From positions 1 through 8,611 of the forward strand of contig JAFLSP010000072.1 of the NCBI GenBank assembly GCA_022510885.1: 8,611 nt of DNA, given 5' to 3'. Under the pieces are notes generated by a model that was not told the origin of the DNA, did not search any database, and worked only from the letters and a program-made list of their open reading frames with translations. The position numbers and the translations under genes are program-made. Source of the DNA: Treponema sp. Its GTDB lineage: Bacteria; Spirochaetota; Spirochaetia; Treponematales; Treponemataceae. Shown in pieces: positions 7,497 to 8,611 of this stretch (position 1 is its first letter; each line of letters starts with the position of its first letter).

Positions 7497-8611
7497 ATGG
7501 CTCAGGCACACATAACAGTGACAGCGAAAAGCATACTCGATTACGGTGTCTTTGTGTCGGCGACGGGCGCAACCATACAAAAACAGACAAATGTGTCGGA
7601 CGGGCGGAATGATGCGCCGGTGCATACTGCCGCCACGAGCCCGTCAGAATATGACGGTTTAGTCTCTGCTCCGCCCAAAACAGAAAAACCATCGCCTGTT
7701 GCGCAACCTTCGGCAGTAGAGCAGCCGTCTGCTATAGAGCCAACAGACTTTGAACTGGAAGAGAATTTCCCCGCGCCCGTGCCGGACGAAACCGAAATCC
7801 GCAGCATGCTTGCGCAGGATAGGGACATACTCCAGCAGGAAAAAAAGCGCATCAAGCAGCTTAAAAAAGAGGAAGCGAAAGCGGCTAGGCAGAAAGCGCG
7901 GGAAAGCAGAATCCTCAATCCCATCGGTCTGAAAATGATGGTGATTATTTCGGTGCTATTGCTTGCTGCGGTGGGAGGCGTTACCTACGTCGTCTCCTAT
8001 TTTATGACAGGTGACATCCGCACAAGTGCCGAAGAAAACAATCTTGCCATTAACACCCGCACGGCGGCTTCCGTGGAAAACCACATCAATACGACGATTT
8101 CGGGCGTGGGTATGTACCTTGACTTGCTCAAGACGGCGGGTGAGAATGACATCGAGGTGCGCGCGATGACGGCGATGTTCTTTGACCGCAACAAGGATAT
8201 TGTGGCGGTGTATCTGCCGGCTTCGGACACGTTGTATACGAGTAACGCTTTTTTGCTGTCGCGTGAGATTCAGCAGGAGACGGTGCGTGCGTATATGCAA
8301 CAGGAAACGGATGCGGTAGACCGTGTTCGTGGCGGTGCGTTTGAGCTACTGAATGCGTCGCCGTTTTTCTCCGTGCCAATGCTTGCATTGTTTTATCCCA
8401 TTTTTTACGACGGGGAAGATGTGACTGTTGGTGTGTTGTTTTCTGCCGATGAGTTGGGCGAGACGTTTTCTTCGAGCAATGTTAATCAGTCGTTTTTCGT
8501 AAATAATGCTGGTACGGTTTTGATGCATGGCGACATGACCTTGCAGATGGCGGGCACGGATGAAAGCGAAAATCCGCTCGTGCAGACAATGATGCAGAGC
8601 GAGCTGAGCGG
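7497..8611 (+). CDS. Membrane sensor with Cache-like domain, N-terminal part (incomplete)
   Basis: Open from ATG 7497 to the window edge (371 codons, no stop), so the output domain is not visible. Residues 1-100 are unrecognised and probably disordered, rich in Pro, Ala, Ser and Glu, with a small repeat QPSAVE/QPSAIE (70-81). Residues 101-138 are highly charged (DILQQEKKRIKQLKKEEAKA) and probably helical or coiled coil. One membrane helix spans about 147-169. From 171 on, a helix (SAEENNLAINTRTAASVENH) and a sheet-rich region with FFVNNAGTVLMHGD look like an extracytoplasmic Cache sensor. In this family a second membrane helix, often with HAMP, and then a cyclase, chemoreceptor, kinase, phosphatase or GGDEF output usually follow. 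A treponemal adenylate/guanylate cyclase is my best guess, at low confidence. The ribosome site is weak (GGGG, 7483-7486). Codon use is less GC-biased than in the fab genes. The ligand cannot be inferred. Confidence 0.75.
   Translation, partial: MAQAHITVTAKSILDYGVFVSATGATIQKQTNVSDGRNDAPVHTAATSPSEYDGLVSAPPKTEKPSPVAQPSAVEQPSAIEPTDFELEENFPAPVPDETEIRSMLAQDRDILQQEKKRIKQLKKEEAKAARQKARESRILNPIGLKMMVIISVLLLAAVGGVTYVVSYFMTGDIRTSAEENNLAINTRTAASVENHINTTISGVGMYLDLLKTAGENDIEVRAMTAMFFDRNKDIVAVYLPASDTLYTSNAFLLSREIQQETVRAYMQQETDAVDRVRGGAFELLNASPFFSVPMLALFYPIFYDGEDVTVGVLFSADELGETFSSSNVNQSFFVNNAGTVLMHGDMTLQMAGTDESENPLVQTMMQSELS

Noticed and set aside
7541..7924. Ser/Cys-rich minus-strand frame opposite the start of the sensor gene
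   Set aside because: It is the complement of the Pro/Glu-rich coding segment; the plus frame runs on into a clear membrane helix and Cache-like domain.

Overview
The window is ordinary bacterial chromosome with a high G+C content. Most codons of the six complete genes end in G or C. No single feature fixes the species. I infer a spirochaete close to Treponema, with low to moderate confidence. This rests on overall gene style, on the GFSLGE variant in FabD, and on the terminal Cache-sensor gene, which resembles treponemal membrane sensors. A high-G+C firmicute-like anaerobe is an alternative. I see no mobile element, CRISPR array, rRNA or tRNA.

Layout. At 39-2522 (+) lies a Cu(I)-exporting P1B-type ATPase with a heavy-metal-binding (HMA) domain at each end. 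The C-terminal HMA looks like a CopZ chaperone fused in frame, and it keeps its own Shine-Dalgarno sequence and ATG. At 2571-3749 (-), convergent with copA across a symmetrical hairpin, lies an iron-dependent alcohol/aldehyde dehydrogenase of the YqhD/butanol-dehydrogenase type. A 119-bp divergent control region (3750-3868) separates it from a tight four-gene fatty-acid synthesis operon on the + strand: fabD (3869-4825), fabG (4836-5579), fabF (5634-6878) and fabZ (6879-7313). A 13-bp-stem hairpin ends the operon. After an AT-rich 183-bp gap comes the start of a membrane sensor (7497 to the window edge, incomplete), with an unusual N-terminal cytoplasmic extension, one visible membrane helix and an extracytoplasmic Cache-like domain.

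How the genes work together. FabD loads malonyl onto acyl carrier protein (ACP). FabF condenses it with the growing acyl chain, FabG reduces the 3-keto group and FabZ dehydrates the product. The operon therefore encodes chain priming plus three of the four elongation steps. Enoyl-ACP reductase, FabH and ACP itself are not here and must be encoded elsewhere. The copper pump, the dehydrogenase and the sensor have no evident functional link to the operon.

The most interesting points are: the internal CopZ-like start inside copA; the inverted repeat between the likely fabD promoter and its start codon, a candidate regulator site; a hairpin plus T-run between fabG and fabF; two substitutions at normally conserved FabD positions; and the N-terminal extension of the sensor. 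No wholly new system is evident.
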